Shown here in pieces: positions 17,488-26,061 of a stretch of DNA of 64,000 nt. The notes under the pieces were generated by a model. That model saw nothing but the letters and a program-made list of their open reading frames with translations. It was not told the origin of the DNA and ran no database searches. A program made the position numbers and the translations under genes. Each line of letters opens with the position of its first letter. Positions within the stretch are counted from its first letter, which is position 1. This DNA is from Micromonospora gifhornensis (GTDB lineage: Bacteria; Actinomycetota; Actinomycetes; Mycobacteriales; Micromonosporaceae), in NCBI RefSeq assembly GCF_016863515.1, contig NZ_BOPA01000018.1, positions 62,001 through 126,000 of the forward strand. The letters run 5' to 3'.

Positions 17488-18231
17488 TCAGGGCAGGGGA
17501 AGTGCGAGCAGGATCGGTGGGTCGAGCGGGGTCATCCGGCGCAGGTGCAGATCGGCCTCCATGGCGCCGGGTCGGCGGCTGATGGTCATCGGGCCGTGTA
17601 CGCCGATCAGGGCGTCGTCGTCGCTCCAGTGGGCCTGCCAGTAGTCTTGGCGATCCCGTAGGCGGGAACAGGCCAGCACGTACCACCGCCCGGGTGGTGG
17701 ACTCTCCAACCGGTACGGTCCGGGCTTTTCCAGTACGGTGCACCGCACCGGACGCCCGAGCGGGACCGGGTCGCGGAAGAGCCCGATGAAGGTTAGCCGG
17801 TCCTCGGCCTGTTCGGATTCGGGTGCGTGGAGTATGCCCTGGATCGCCGGGATCGGCGGTTGGGCAACAGCCCGGTTGTCGACGGGGACCTGTGGTGTCA
17901 CCCCGCGCAGTCTGCGGTAGGTGCTCGGTGAGACCCCCACACTGCTGCTGAAGCGGGAGCTGAAGGTGCCCACGCTCGCGTAGCCAACCTCATGGGTGAT
18001 CTCGGTGATGCTCATGGAGGTGGACAGCAGCAGCTGTTTAGCTCGGTGCAGCCGCATGACCATGAGGAAGCGTCCGGGGGAGATGCCGGTGGTGCGCTGG
18101 AAGATTCGGGTGAAATGGAACTTGCTGAACATGGCTGTTCGGGCCATGCCGTCCACGGTGTGTTGCTCCGCTAGGTCCTCCCGGATGGTTTCGATTACCC
18201 GACCGACGGCTCGCTGGATACTGTCTTCCAT
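17488..18231 (-). CDS. AraC-family regulator with N-terminal DNA-binding domain
   Basis: This 247-residue protein has two helix-turn-helix motifs in its first about 110 residues: TVDGMARTAMFSKFHFTRIF and ITEITHEVGYASVGTFSSRF, ending in the AraC signature GVSPSTYRR. The usual N-terminal cupin is absent. Instead a C-terminal part of about 120 residues includes a stretch (GPYRLESPPPGRWYVLA) that looks like a beta-sandwich. The ATG at 18231 is preceded by GGGGGA. The gene stands alone, transcribed towards the exporter/megasynthase unit, and is a candidate pathway-specific activator for one or both halves of the locus; its targets cannot be read from sequence. Confidence 0.85.
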   Translation of the reverse strand: MEDSIQRAVGRVIETIREDLAEQHTVDGMARTAMFSKFHFTRIFQRTTGISPGRFLMVMRLHRAKQLLLSTSMSITEITHEVGYASVGTFSSRFSSSVGVSPSTYRRLRGVTPQVPVDNRAVAQPPIPAIQGILHAPESEQAEDRLTFIGLFRDPVPLGRPVRCTVLEKPGPYRLESPPPGRWYVLACSRLRDRQDYWQAHWSDDDALIGVHGPMTISRRPGAMEADLHLRRMTPLDPPILLALPLP

Positions 18232-18686
18232 CGCATCCCCCAATCCGATGGCTGCGCTTGTGGCGACGTTTGTGTGACTGTGGCGTGGCGACGTCAGATG
18301 TTGGCGTGTGGCGATACGCCGTTCCGCGCGTGCTGGTTCTGTTAACCCAGCTTTTATTTGCGAGGAAAACATTGACTGTTGACGGAGGGAAGTTGTGCGG
18401 TGACGCAGGGTTATGCTATCCGGGCTCAGCGTCGTAATCAACAGCGAATCATGCAGGTCAATTCGAGTTTCCCGCCGACACTGGTCAGGCCGGAAAAAAC
18501 GGGCGCTTGCATCGTATGTGGCGAAAGCAGCAATTGGTGCGGTGAGTCGAGGAGTGATCATCCAGTTTGTCGGATGCCCGCCCGGCGGAACGTTCGCAAA
18601 TGGGACGATCCGCCGTTCCGGCGGGCGGACCTGCGCGAGACAGATGTCCGACGCCTTTTCACGTGGTGTGTGCTTGACCTGACCGG
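18232..18686. other. Upstream region of the AraC gene
   Basis: This 455-bp gap is less GC-rich than its surroundings and should contain the promoter of the AraC-type gene. It also receives the 3' end of the DinB-like gene, which reads towards it. I see no gene, tRNA or strong hairpin in it. Confidence 0.5.
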
Positions 18687-19493
18687 TCAGTCCTGATCGG
18701 TCTGGGAGAACTGCCCCGGCCGCCGGCCGGGCCCGGCCGGCCCCCGGTACGCCTGGGCGATGTCGAGCCAGTGCTCGGCGTCGCTGCCGACGGCCCGCAC
18801 CGCGAGGTCGTCGCGGTGCCGCCGGCGCGTGACGAGCAGGCAGAAGTCTTCAGCCGGGCCGGTGATCCGCTGGTTGGCGTCGGGCGGCCCGAACTCCCAG
18901 AGCGCGCCGGACGGGGCGGTGATCTCGAAGCGGAACTGGACGTCCGGCGCCGTCCGCCCCCGGGCGAGGTAGCCGAAGTCCCAGGTCCGGACGGCGAACC
19001 CGACCAGGTGGCCGAGGCGGTCGGTGTAGGCCGGGCGTACCCCGAGAGCGTCCAGGACGTCCCGGCCGTGCGCGAAGACCTCCATCATGCCGGCCGCGGC
19101 GAGCACCGGCGCCGGCAGTGGTCGCACCAGCCAGGGCACCATCTGGCCGGGCGGCACCGCGGCGAGTGCCTTCTCCGCGGTGGCCCGCTCGGTCCGCCAC
19201 CGGGACAGCAGGACCGTCGGTGGTTCGACGACGAAGTCGGCCATGGCGGCCGCCACGTTGGCGTCGAAGTCGTCGCTGAGCCGGGAGGTCATCTGCTGGA
19301 AGGCGGCTGGTTGCGCGGCGGCGAGTCCGGCGAGTCGGAAGGTCGCGGCCAGATGGGCGATCTGGTGTCGGACCGCCCAGCCGTGTGCCGGTGTGCTGGT
19401 CTCCCACTGCTCGTCGCTCAGCGTGGCCACGACGGCGTCGAGAGCCCCACTCTCCGCAGTGAGATCGGCGATCACGTCCGGTGCCTGTGTCAC
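18687..19493 (-). CDS. DinB/maleylpyruvate-isomerase-like protein (TIGR03084-type)
   Basis: This 268-residue protein has the four-helix metal-binding DinB-like fold. It shows an N-terminal block with RHQIAHLAATFRLA, an EVFAHGRDVLDALG block that supplies a second histidine, and a C-terminal SCP-like region that starts near VQFRFEITAP. Such proteins bind a metal and often use low-molecular-weight thiols such as mycothiol, but the reaction of this subgroup is unknown. The GTG at 19493 was chosen because GGAAGAGG lies just upstream; a start 75 bp earlier is possible. It is transcribed divergently from the enediyne genes. A thiol-linked role in detoxifying reactive products would fit, as inference. 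Confidence 0.75.
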   Translation of the reverse strand: MTQAPDVIADLTAESGALDAVVATLSDEQWETSTPAHGWAVRHQIAHLAATFRLAGLAAAQPAAFQQMTSRLSDDFDANVAAAMADFVVEPPTVLLSRWRTERATAEKALAAVPPGQMVPWLVRPLPAPVLAAAGMMEVFAHGRDVLDALGVRPAYTDRLGHLVGFAVRTWDFGYLARGRTAPDVQFRFEITAPSGALWEFGPPDANQRITGPAEDFCLLVTRRRHRDDLAVRAVGSDAEHWLDIAQAYRGPAGPGRRPGQFSQTDQD

Positions 19494-19937
19494 GTCGATA
19501 CCTCTTCCTGAAATGGTTGGTCGGCGGCGGCGTTCCGCCGGGGCCGGCGAATTTTGCTTCTTACCCATCGGTAGGCATCATTGCCTTGGGTGGATATAGT
19601 AATTTTCGGTGGAAGTGTCTGCGCGTGGAGAGAATTCTCTGACGTGCGGCGACGCGCCCTGGGTGTGATCACGTCGAATAGACTTTCCGAGTGTGCCCCA
19701 GTCGGCGACCGTATTCCTTCTTTGTTCGTGCTTTCAGCCGGTTGGCCCGCGGCGCCAATTGCGTTCGGGTGGCCATCGCCCCGTCGGCCAGCCAGGGAGC
19801 GTCTTCCGTGATCGTTCTGTCACTCAGAGCAACTGTGAAGTAGGCGCAGGTCAACTCGTGCCCATAGCCTCGGTTCGTCTGGAGACACCGGACGAGGACC
19901 CGGACCCGATCGGGTCCGTCTTCCCTGGGGAGAGCTC
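19494..19937. promoter_or_regulatory. Divergent promoter region at the left end of the enediyne block
   Basis: This 444-bp gap separates the minus-strand DinB-like gene from the first plus-strand enediyne gene, so promoters for both should lie here. It is richer in A/T than its neighbours (for example around 19580-19720). I could not identify a confident -35/-10 pair or an operator palindrome, and no gene is apparent. Confidence 0.5.
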
Positions 19938-20885
19938 ATGGCAGGCCTGTGGCGTACCCTCCGCGCGCAGCTGATGACGCCGGACATTGCCGAAACGACG
20001 ATGAGCCGACGTGGATTTCACGTCAAGGACGAGCCGGCCCGCCAGCGGCTGGAATCCGTCGGTGCCAGCTTCCTCACCGGTTTCCGGACCGCGGTCGAGG
20101 CCCGCGAGGAGTCGGACATCGGTCGACTCGATTTGATCGAGCGGCAGTTCCGTGGCTTTGCCTACGAAGGGGCCGCCATGGGCTACGCCGTGCTGGACGG
20201 GATGGCCGGTGGCAACCGCACCACCCGCTTCCTGACCGGCGCCGGCGCGCCCCACATCTACATGGCCTACGTGGGGATCGGCTGGGCGTTCGCCAAGGTC
20301 CCGCGCTGGCGCTGGCGGGCGCTGGCCGCGCCTGACCCGTTGCTGCGCTGGCTGGTCCTCGACGGCCTGGGCTTCTACCGCGCCTACTTCGAGACCGACC
20401 GGTACGTCCGCCAGCAGACGGTCGCTCCGGTGCCGTGGCCGCCGGATCTGCCGGGCGACTACCCCCGGCGCGCGCTCGACCAGGGCATCGGCCGGGCCAG
20501 CTGGTTCGTCGCCGGAGCCGATCCCGACGTCGCTGCGGACATCATCGGTCGCTTCGACGCCGACCGGCACGCCGATCTGTGGAGCGGCATGGGCCTGGCG
20601 GCCACCTACGCCGGTGGCGCCGACCCCGACGACCTGAAGAAGCTCGCCGTCCACGCTGGCCGGTACCGTCCGCAACTCGCCCAGGGCGCCACCTTCGGCG
20701 CGCAGGCACGACTGCGGGCCGGACTGGTCACCGAGCACACGCCCCTGGCCACCGAGGTGTTCTGCGGGTGCAGCCCGGAGGAGGCGGCGGCGGTCACCGA
20801 CCGGGCCCGGGAGAACCTCCCGCCCGACAGCGCCGAACCGGCCTACGAGGTGTGGCGTCAGCGGATCCAGGCGCAGTTCGCCTGA
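19938..20885 (+). CDS. DUF1702 enediyne protein, first paralogue (UnbL/E3-like)
   Basis: This 315-residue protein belongs to the DUF1702 family found in enediyne clusters (UnbL/E3), whose biochemical role is unknown. It shares with the second copy at 26062-27057 a string of motifs: RGF near residue 25, GFAYEG, GAPH followed by an AYxGIG block, ALDQGIGRASWF, DADRHADLWSG and GLAATYAGG. It ends in the family's ERW/VWRQRIQAQF-type tail. The ATG follows a GGGGAGAG ribosome site. It is the first gene of the plus-strand enediyne block, and the next gene starts 21 bp after its stop. It could be an accessory-block version of E3 with a distinct partner, or a redundant copy. Confidence 0.85.
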   Translation: MAGLWRTLRAQLMTPDIAETTMSRRGFHVKDEPARQRLESVGASFLTGFRTAVEAREESDIGRLDLIERQFRGFAYEGAAMGYAVLDGMAGGNRTTRFLTGAGAPHIYMAYVGIGWAFAKVPRWRWRALAAPDPLLRWLVLDGLGFYRAYFETDRYVRQQTVAPVPWPPDLPGDYPRRALDQGIGRASWFVAGADPDVAADIIGRFDADRHADLWSGMGLAATYAGGADPDDLKKLAVHAGRYRPQLAQGATFGAQARLRAGLVTEHTPLATEVFCGCSPEEAAAVTDRARENLPPDSAEPAYEVWRQRIQAQFA

Positions 20886-20906
20886 CCCGGTGACCTACCG
20901 CACAGA

Positions 20907-22439
20907 GTGGACACGGTGCAGCGCATGGCGACAACAGCGGACGGGATGACCCAGCCCTTGGCGTTCGCCGCGCGCTTCACCCGCGTGGTGCTCGTCCACG
21001 ACCCCGGTCGGCTGCTGGTCACCACCACCACGCTCAGCCCCGGCGAGACACCCGGCCTCGACGAGCCGAGAGACCCCACCGCTCCATTGCTGCCGGCCGC
21101 GCACGTGCTGGAAGCGCTCGCGCAGGGGTGGGCCGCGCTCACCGGCCACCGGGGTCCGCCGGTGTTCGAGGCGGTCGAGTTCGGTGCGCCGCTCGCCGTC
21201 GGCGAGGACGTCGTCAGGCTGCGACTGACCGCCGCGGCTGAGCCGGTGGCCAACGCCGTCGTGGTCACGTTGCGCGGTGAGCACCGAGGCCGTCAGGTGA
21301 CCTACGCCCACGCCCGGCTGCGGCACCCGGGCGCCGGACGGTCGGCCGTTCCCGCTTCCGCCGTACCGTCGGCCGCCGATTTGCCGGTGCCCACCGCGCT
21401 GCCGATGCCGCCCGCGCGGGTCGGTGGCCTCGCGCCGTACCGGCCTTCTCGCGCCTTCTTCATCCAGGCGGGAGACTCGGGCCGCCGGCTGCGCTACCGC
21501 GAGATCACCGCGTCGGGCTGCGTGCTGGAGCTGACCGAAGGCGATGCGGTGGGATCGGTCGCCGCCGTCGCCGGCCCGTTGGTGCTCGGCGACCCCGGTG
21601 TGCGGGACGCTTTCCTGCGCGCACTGCGCCCCTGGGCGCCCGACACGGTGCTGCAACCGCTGGGCGTCGACCGGATCTGGCTGGCCGGGGCCGGCCCCTA
21701 CGAACAGGTGACGCTGCGCGCGACCCGCCGGGTCGAGGACGACGACGTTCACCGGTTCGACCTGGAAACCCTGGCCGGCGGGCGAATCGTGGAACGGTGG
21801 ACCGGGCTGCGCCTGAGACCGCTGCCGGTACGCCGGGCTACCGGTCCGTGGCCGGCGCAGGTGCTCGGGCCGTACCTGCGCCGCAGGCTCGCCGCCCTGA
21901 CCGCCCATGACGTGGCCGCCGTGCTGGAGCCGGGCCTGCGCCGGGGGTGGCGGCGGCAGCACACCGCGCTGGCCGTGTCCCGGCTGCTCGGTGACGGTAC
22001 GACGGTGCGCTACCGACGCGACGGGCGCCCCGAGGTCGGCGGCGGTTGGTGGATCTCGGCCGCGCACGGCGCCGGCCACACCCTCGCGGTGGCGGCGCGT
22101 ACGCCGGTCGGCTGCGACCTGGAAACCGTCGTCGAGCGTACGCCCGTCGAGTGGCGTCAACTGCTCGGCGCGCACCACGCGCTGGCCGAACTGATCGTCG
22201 CCGAGACCGGCGAATCGCCGCACCGGGCGGGCACCCGGGTCTGGTCGGCGCTGGAGTCGCTACACAAGGTCGGCGTCACCGCGTTCACCCCGCTGACCTA
22301 CGACCGGGACACCTCGGACGGATGGCTGCTGCTCAGCGCCGGCGGCTGGCGGGTGTCCACCTGCGCCACGGGGCTGCGCGGCGGGCCGGACAATCTGGTG
22401 GTGGCGGTGGCCGCCCGCCACCAGCCGACCGCCGGCTGA
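20907..22439 (+). CDS. Stand-alone PKSE C-terminal-like protein (pseudo-DH plus PPTase-like)
   Basis: This protein of about 510 residues aligns over its length with the C-terminal half of the enediyne PKS in this window. Its first part matches the DH domain: LPAAHVLEALAQGWAALTG against PKSE FPAVMGMEAMAQAAMTVTG. The central GERIVERWTGLRLRPL-type block matches PKSE ERWEGLQLRAV. The end matches the integrated phosphopantetheinyl-transferase domain: RTPVGCDLETV against RTPVGCDVRSV. The DH histidine and glycine of the PKSE (DHLLDG) are replaced (EPRDPT), so dehydration is unlikely. The PPTase-like part keeps GCDLE and a WSALESLHK motif. It may be the E2-type protein of other loci. GTG 20907 or ATG 20925 could be the start; neither has a strong ribosome site. 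Confidence 0.8.
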   Translation: MDTVQRMATTADGMTQPLAFAARFTRVVLVHDPGRLLVTTTTLSPGETPGLDEPRDPTAPLLPAAHVLEALAQGWAALTGHRGPPVFEAVEFGAPLAVGEDVVRLRLTAAAEPVANAVVVTLRGEHRGRQVTYAHARLRHPGAGRSAVPASAVPSAADLPVPTALPMPPARVGGLAPYRPSRAFFIQAGDSGRRLRYREITASGCVLELTEGDAVGSVAAVAGPLVLGDPGVRDAFLRALRPWAPDTVLQPLGVDRIWLAGAGPYEQVTLRATRRVEDDDVHRFDLETLAGGRIVERWTGLRLRPLPVRRATGPWPAQVLGPYLRRRLAALTAHDVAAVLEPGLRRGWRRQHTALAVSRLLGDGTTVRYRRDGRPEVGGGWWISAAHGAGHTLAVAARTPVGCDLETVVERTPVEWRQLLGAHHALAELIVAETGESPHRAGTRVWSALESLHKVGVTAFTPLTYDRDTSDGWLLLSAGGWRVSTCATGLRGGPDNLVVAVAARHQPTAG

Positions 22440-22588
22440 CCCGGCGGGATTCCCGGCTGCCACAGATGGTCACCTGGCGCCGGCCGCCGGGACCGGCGGG
22501 CGCATTTGTGCGCCCGTGCTATTCCCATCGCCTGAGGGTCCTAAATAGATACGGACAGCATGACACGAGATGCCGACCCGCCGCTCGC

Positions 22589-22607
22589 CGTACACCATTG
22601 GTGTACG
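22589..22607. promoter_or_regulatory. 19-bp palindrome upstream of the E8-like gene
   Basis: CGTACACCATTGGTGTACG has 9-bp perfect arms around one central base. It lies in the 282-bp gap between the PKSE-like protein and the E8-like gene, 115-140 bp before the latter's start, where an operator would be expected. Part of its right half, GGTGTACG, recurs at the palindromic site upstream of the exporter at 45613, so one regulator may bind both. Confidence 0.6.
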
Positions 22608-22721
22608 CCAGGCTGGATGAATGTAGCGGAGGGCGTCAGGCGCCTTCAGTAGTGACTTGAATTGCCCTCGGTCGCCGATTCGGGCCCTGCGTTTCCTGTC
22701 AGTTCGAGTTGAGCGTCAGAG

Positions 22722-23297
22722 GTGATGCCCGTGCCCCCGGCAATCGAAACCAACCAGGGACGAACAATGGTGCTGGAGGCGTACGCCGACACGATTCTGC
22801 CGGGCGAGAAGCGGTGGCCGGGCGATCGTGCCGTGGCCGGCGTCTCGTCCGACGGCGGCGCGGTCGCCGCCGGAGCGTTGCTGGCGCTGGGTTCTCCCGA
22901 GGGCGGCCTAGCCCCGGCGCTGGACGCGCTGGCCGACGGACTCGATGAGCACGCCGAGGAGTACGCCGCCGAGGCCGGCATCGAGCTGGACCCGGAGGTG
23001 CCGGCGTTCGTCTCGCTCGACTTCCCCGACCGGGTCCGGCTGGTGCAGCGCCTGACCGACCCCACGCACCCGGAACGGGAGGCGTGGATCAGTCTCGCCA
23101 TGTTCAGCGTCATCGCCTTCGACGCCGCCGCACACTCCCACACCGTGGAGGCGCTCGACGCCGGCCACGTCGGACTGAAAATCATCGGCTTCCGCCAGCC
23201 CGACTCCGACGGGCTGTGGCGGTTCGACACCTACAGCTACGGCCGGCAACTTGCCCAGCCACACCCCGACACCACAGCCTCCGGGAGCCCTGCATGA
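22722..23297 (+). CDS. E8-like enediyne accessory protein (DUF5987-type)
   Basis: This protein of about 190 residues is similar in size and position to the E8 proteins of enediyne loci, which sit directly before the E9 oxidoreductase. It begins with FAD-oxidoreductase-partner-like features (YADTILPGEKRWPGD), the kind seen in small subunits of gluconate/sorbitol dehydrogenase-type flavoenzymes, followed by helices with FDAAAHSHTVEAL. A small subunit or maturation partner of the next-door GMC enzyme is a reasonable guess, not proven. GTG 22722 and ATG 22725 are adjacent possible starts. ATG 22767 has the better spaced purine-rich site (AGGGA) and may be the true one. The stop overlaps the E9-like ATG by 4 bases. 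Confidence 0.75.
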   Translation: MMPVPPAIETNQGRTMVLEAYADTILPGEKRWPGDRAVAGVSSDGGAVAAGALLALGSPEGGLAPALDALADGLDEHAEEYAAEAGIELDPEVPAFVSLDFPDRVRLVQRLTDPTHPEREAWISLAMFSVIAFDAAAHSHTVEALDAGHVGLKIIGFRQPDSDGLWRFDTYSYGRQLAQPHPDTTASGSPA

Positions 23298-24949
23298 CGA
23301 GTTCCGAGAGCACTGACGTCCTTGTGATCGGCAGCGGCTTCGGCGGCGCGATCACCGCGTATCATCTCGCCGCGGGCGGCGCGCGCGTGGTCGTGCTCGA
23401 GCGCGGGCCGTGGCTGTCCGGTGAGGAGTTCGAGCACGACTTCAAGTTTGGCTCGTCGTCGACGCGGGTCTTCGACTTCGTCGTCGGCGACGGGATGAGT
23501 GTGCTCAGCGGCAACTGCGTGGGCGGCGGCAGCGTCGTCTACTTCGCCGCGATGCCCCGCGCGCCCCGCTTCGTCTTCGACCGCAAGGGCCGCTTCGGGC
23601 ACCGGATGTGGCCGTCCGCCATCTCCCGCGGCACGCTCGACCCCTGGTACGACCGCGTGGCCGAGGCGCTGCCCGTCTCCCAGACGAGCTGGGACACGGT
23701 GCCGTTCTCCGGTGGGCTGTTCGGCGCCGCCTGCGACCACGCCGGGCGGACGGCGAACCCGGTGCCGGTGGCGTTGGACCAGGCAAAGTGCACCAACTGC
23801 AACTGGATGATGGCTGGTTGCCGGTTCGACGCCAAACGCTCCCTGCTGCTCAACTACCTGCCGGCTGCACTGGCGCACGGCGCGCAGATCCGTCCGCTGC
23901 ACGAGGTGCAGTACCTCAGCCGTACCGACGACGGTGGCTACCGTGTGCACTACACCGTCCTGGACGACGTCGACTACCGCGTCGAGGTGGACAGCGGCAC
24001 GATTGACGCGAAGATCGTCATCATCGCGGCCGGTGCCGGCGCCACGCCGGTGATCCTCCAGCGCTCCGAGCCGACCCTCGGCGCCATGCCGCACGCCGTC
24101 GGCCGGTACTTCTCCGGCAACGGCGAGCGACTCAACACCGCCATCTTCGACGAGGAGCGCATCCGCGACGTGCTCGGCCTCAGCCGGCCGGACGGGGTGC
24201 CGTACGAGGCGTACCAGATCGGCAAGGGCCCCTGCGTGGCCAGCTGGGACCGGCTGGACGGGTCCCTGCCCGAGTACGAGCGGTTCTCGCTGGAGCAGCT
24301 GTACTTCCCGCCGGGCTTCGGCACCATCCTGGCCCAGGTGCCCGACGCCGTCGGGCCGACCTGGTTCGGTGCGGAGAAGAAGGAACTGCTGCGCACCTGG
24401 CAGTCCTGGCTGACCGTCTTCACGATGAGCGAGGACGACAACGAGGGAGAGTTCGGTGCCGTGCCGCCCAGCGGCAACGCCGTACGGCTGTCCCAGCAGA
24501 TGCTGGCCCGTGGCTCGCTGCGCTACGAGCCGACCGAGAACACGCTGCGCGGATGGGCGCTGTCCGACGCCGAGGTGCGCGACATCCTCGAACGCGACGG
24601 GCTGTCCCGGGTGATGCCGTGGACCAACGACGTGGTCGGGGCCTACACGGTGCATCCGCTGGCCTCCTGCCGCATCGGCGACAACCCGGCCACCTCGGCC
24701 CTGGACGACCGGCACGAACTGCGCAATCACCCGGGCATCTTCGTCACCGACGGCTCCGCCGTACCGGCCGGCCTGACCGTGAACCCGGCGATGACCATCG
24801 CCGCGCTGGCCGAGCGGGCGGTGCCCGGCATCGTCGCGGCGGCGCGGGCCCGAGGAGTCGACGTCCGGTACGGCGCTCCCGCCCCCGACGGGGGCACGAG
24901 CAGCCGCGACGCGGTGCTGCCGTTGGCGCGCAGCGCACTGCGACAGTGA
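23294..24949 (+). CDS. GMC-family FAD oxidoreductase (E9-like)
   Basis: This 551-residue flavoenzyme has the N-terminal ADP-binding motif VIGSGFGGAITAYHLA, the second FAD loop GGGSVVYFAAMP and a C-terminal GMC block with HPLASCRIG (active-site histidine) and GSAVPAGLTVNPAMTI. A cysteine-rich stretch, CTNCNWMMAGCRFDAKRS, resembles that of cholesterol-oxidase-type members. It belongs to the E9 group of enediyne loci and probably oxidises the nascent core. It overlaps the E8-like gene upstream (ATGA) and the AhpD-like gene downstream (GTGA), so the three are translationally coupled. The exact substrate is unknown. Confidence 0.9.
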   Translation: MTSSESTDVLVIGSGFGGAITAYHLAAGGARVVVLERGPWLSGEEFEHDFKFGSSSTRVFDFVVGDGMSVLSGNCVGGGSVVYFAAMPRAPRFVFDRKGRFGHRMWPSAISRGTLDPWYDRVAEALPVSQTSWDTVPFSGGLFGAACDHAGRTANPVPVALDQAKCTNCNWMMAGCRFDAKRSLLLNYLPAALAHGAQIRPLHEVQYLSRTDDGGYRVHYTVLDDVDYRVEVDSGTIDAKIVIIAAGAGATPVILQRSEPTLGAMPHAVGRYFSGNGERLNTAIFDEERIRDVLGLSRPDGVPYEAYQIGKGPCVASWDRLDGSLPEYERFSLEQLYFPPGFGTILAQVPDAVGPTWFGAEKKELLRTWQSWLTVFTMSEDDNEGEFGAVPPSGNAVRLSQQMLARGSLRYEPTENTLRGWALSDAEVRDILERDGLSRVMPWTNDVVGAYTVHPLASCRIGDNPATSALDDRHELRNHPGIFVTDGSAVPAGLTVNPAMTIAALAERAVPGIVAAARARGVDVRYGAPAPDGGTSSRDAVLPLARSALRQ

Positions 24950-26004
24950 GTGGCCTCTACGCCAGGGTGGCCCGGCGTCCCTCCCGGGGACACGTACGCC
25001 GGGTCACCCCGGTGCCCATCGAGCGAGCCGACGGCCTCACCGCCGTCGTGTACGGCCAGGTGGAGCGGGACTTCGGCATGCTCGCCCCGCCGGTGAGCCT
25101 GCACTCGCCCGCGCCACCGGTGCTGGCCGCGTGCTGGATCGTGCTGCGCGAGACGCTTGTCGCCGCCGGCCGGGTGGACCGGGCCACCCGGGAGGCGGTG
25201 GCCGCCGCCGTCTCCACGGTCAACTCCTGCCCGTACTGCGTGGAGGTGCACTCGGCCACCATGACGGGGCTGCTGCGCTCCGCCACCGACCCGGCCGGTG
25301 ACGACAACCGGCGCCGGGTGGCCGAGTGGGCCCGCGCGGGCACCGACCGCGCGCAGGCCCGCGACCTCGTGCCGCCGGTCCCCGCCGACGAGGCCGTCGA
25401 ACTGCTCGGCGTGGCGTTCGTCTTCCACTACCTCAACCGGATGGTGAACGTCTTCCTCGAACCGTCGCCGCTGCCGGCCGCCCTGCCGTCGGCGATGCGC
25501 GGCGGTGTCCGCCGGGTCTTCGGCCAGCTGATGGCCCGCGGCGCCCGCGGCGACCGGCCGCCCGGCACCGCCCGGGACCTGCTGCCGGCCGCGCCGCTTG
25601 CCCCGGACCTCGCCTGGAGCAGCGGCCACCCCACACTGGCCGACGCGCTCGCCCGGGGCAGCGCGGCCATCGACGCCGCCGGGCAGCGGTCGGTGCCCAC
25701 GTCGGTACGCGACCTGGTCACCGCCCGGCTCGACGACTGGGACGGTGCGCCGACGGGGATCAGTCGTTCCTGGGTCGGCGAGGCGATGCGTGATCTGCCC
25801 ACCGTCGACCGACCGGCGGCGCGGCTGGCGCTGCTCACCGCCTTCGCCTCCTACCAGGTCGACGACCAGGTGGTGGCCGACGTACGCGCCGCCGGGGCCG
25901 ACGACCGGGCGCTGATCGAGCTGACCGCATGGGCCAGCATGGCCGCGGCCCGCCGGGCGGCCGGTTGGGTCCCGGTCGACCCGGGCGCCCCCGCATCCTC
26001 GTGA
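24946..26004 (+). CDS. AhpD/carboxymuconolactone-decarboxylase-like protein (E11-like)
   Basis: This protein of 352 residues carries the AhpD redox motif NSCPYCVEVHS, giving Cys95, Cys98 and His102, inside a helical core like that of alkylhydroperoxidase AhpD and carboxymuconolactone decarboxylase. It is about twice the usual AhpD length, and its second half (for example YQVDDQVVADVRAAG) looks like a degenerate second copy without the CxxC. The GTG at 24946 overlaps the stop of the GMC gene. Position and size match the E11-type protein of enediyne loci. A thiol-based peroxide or radical-quenching role, or redox partnering with the GMC enzyme, would fit but is inference. Confidence 0.82.
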   Translation: MSGLYARVARRPSRGHVRRVTPVPIERADGLTAVVYGQVERDFGMLAPPVSLHSPAPPVLAACWIVLRETLVAAGRVDRATREAVAAAVSTVNSCPYCVEVHSATMTGLLRSATDPAGDDNRRRVAEWARAGTDRAQARDLVPPVPADEAVELLGVAFVFHYLNRMVNVFLEPSPLPAALPSAMRGGVRRVFGQLMARGARGDRPPGTARDLLPAAPLAPDLAWSSGHPTLADALARGSAAIDAAGQRSVPTSVRDLVTARLDDWDGAPTGISRSWVGEAMRDLPTVDRPAARLALLTAFASYQVDDQVVADVRAAGADDRALIELTAWASMAAARRAAGWVPVDPGAPASS

Positions 26005-26061
26005 CCGCCGCAGCGTCGGCGGCCATGCTGTCCGGTACGACTCCGTCGAGGGAGGAACGCG

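Noticed and set aside
18379..18696. Short frame upstream of the AraC gene
   Set aside because: It runs into the 3' end of the DinB-like gene on the other strand and has no ribosome site.
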